Of a DNA stretch of 64,000 nt, positions 63,301 through 64,000 are shown piece by piece. This DNA comes from Cucumis sativus (taxonomy: Eukaryota; Streptophyta; Magnoliopsida; Cucurbitales; Cucurbitaceae): assembly GCF_000004075.3 (NCBI RefSeq), contig NC_026656.2, positions 15,927,599 to 15,991,598 of the forward strand, read 5' to 3'. The number at the start of each line of letters is the position of its first letter. Position 1 is the stretch's first letter. The position numbers and the translations under genes are program-made. The notes beneath the pieces were generated by a model. That model was not told the origin of the DNA. It ran no database searches and saw only the letters and a program-made list of their open reading frames with translations.

Positions 63301-63879
63301 TTATAAGGTAAATCACCTATGTTTGATTTATAAATTATAATTAATACACTTAAACGTTCTTCTGTTTATTTTTGGTTTGGTGTTGGGGCGGTTGCTTTGG
63401 GATGGGATGGAATATTGTGGTAATCATATGCACTTTTTTATTACTGTATCTCACCCTTGATTTGGCACTTCCAGATTCTTGAATCTGATCTACTTCAAGT
63501 GGCACAAGTATTGGAGCTTGAGAATGAAATAGACGTAACTGATGACATTGAAACTGCCGATGCAATATTAGCAACCAGCTATGAAATGAAGCAAAACCCA
63601 TGGATCCGAAGTGTAGCAAAATTTCACCACTTGCCTGTGTTTGTAATCAAGGTACTTTTACTTCTATAACTAAAAAATATACACATTCTTCCTTTAGATA
63701 TTTACAACTTTATCGTTATACAGTCGAACACAATGGCTCAAATGGTGAAGGCAATACGAATGATTATAAAGATAGATTCCAGCTCTACATCCAAAAAACC
63801 ACGAAAGACACCTGACATTGTAATAGAAGATGATGCACCAAAAAGAAAGCCATCTCTAGAAGAGATAGATGCATTGGAG
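60353..63879 (+). CDS. SPD1: SPD1 (ycf45-like plastid P-loop NTPase), 5' part, runs off edge
   Basis: SEEDLING PLASTID DEVELOPMENT 1, a plastid-targeted AAA-type ATPase related to algal Ycf45 and needed for plastid biogenesis in seedlings. ATG at 60,353 ([20 protein letters not shown]) opens a Ser/Arg-rich transit region. Exons: 60353-61094, 61455-61669, 62016-62166, 62251-62442, 62690-62852, 62950-63307, 63475-63651, 63724-63879, then a GT donor, so the gene continues past the window. Landmarks: [16 protein letters not shown], Walker [27 protein letters not shown], Walker [56 protein letters not shown]. Order matches Arabidopsis At3g10420. One base is missing near 60,415, 61,033 and 63,005. 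ATPase exons are intact. The 5' part of exon 1 (60,440-60,680) could hide an intron. Confidence 0.9.
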
Positions 63880-64000
63880 GTAATTTCCTTGCACATTGAT
63901 GCTTTTGTTTGTGTGTGTACAGGTGCGTTGTTTTGCATTTAAGTTAAACGCCAAACTCGACATTAGCTTATTCAAATTATTCGTGTAAGTAAAAAAATTT

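Overview
The window is nuclear DNA from a dicot. Genes have plant-style introns, there is a split tRNA-Tyr gene, and plant LTR retrotransposons are common. Three genes lie in the same order as Arabidopsis At3g10400 (U11/U12-31K), At3g10410 (SCPL49) and At3g10420 (SPD1), so a eurosid is likely. A cucurbit is possible, because the inserted block looks like large, repeat-rich mitochondrial DNA, but that is a weak inference.

Layout. 1-6.7 kb is a graveyard of fragments: a decayed gene for an afadin/alpha-actinin-binding (ADIP-like) coiled-coil protein, a glutamate-receptor-like fragment ending in a 66-bp tandem repeat, and a deleted chromodomain Ty3/gypsy element lying minus. 7.0-17.3 kb is a satellite of about 55 diverged units of about 186 bp with higher-order structure. 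17.3-29.9 kb is gene-free DNA of organelle (probably mitochondrial) character with a dispersed palindromic motif. It is split by a 2.4-kb probable solo LTR at 25,271-27,639, which shows the block now sits in the nucleus. 31.1-32.2 kb is a frame-broken PORR-domain (organelle intron-splicing type) gene, followed by a GC-rich LTR remnant (33.2-34.9 kb).

35-64 kb is the conserved gene island: U11/U12-31K (+), an orphan bHLH exon, a nine-exon serine carboxypeptidase-like gene (-), a DUF4050-family gene (-) with a tiny 244-bp LTR retrotransposon in an intron, tRNA-Tyr(GUA) (+), and SPD1, the plastid ycf45-like P-loop NTPase (+, running off the right edge).

The genes do not form one pathway. Three bear on RNA or organelles: minor-spliceosome splicing (31K), organelle splicing (PORR) and plastid development (SPD1). 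The carboxypeptidase is probably secretory or vacuolar.

The four island genes need about nine single-base corrections, all in the same direction (a lost base), several in homopolymers. Assembly indel error therefore seems more likely than parallel pseudogenisation. I found no convincing new molecular system. The most notable features are the satellite/organelle-DNA junction, the dispersed palindromic motif, and the miniature retrotransposon.
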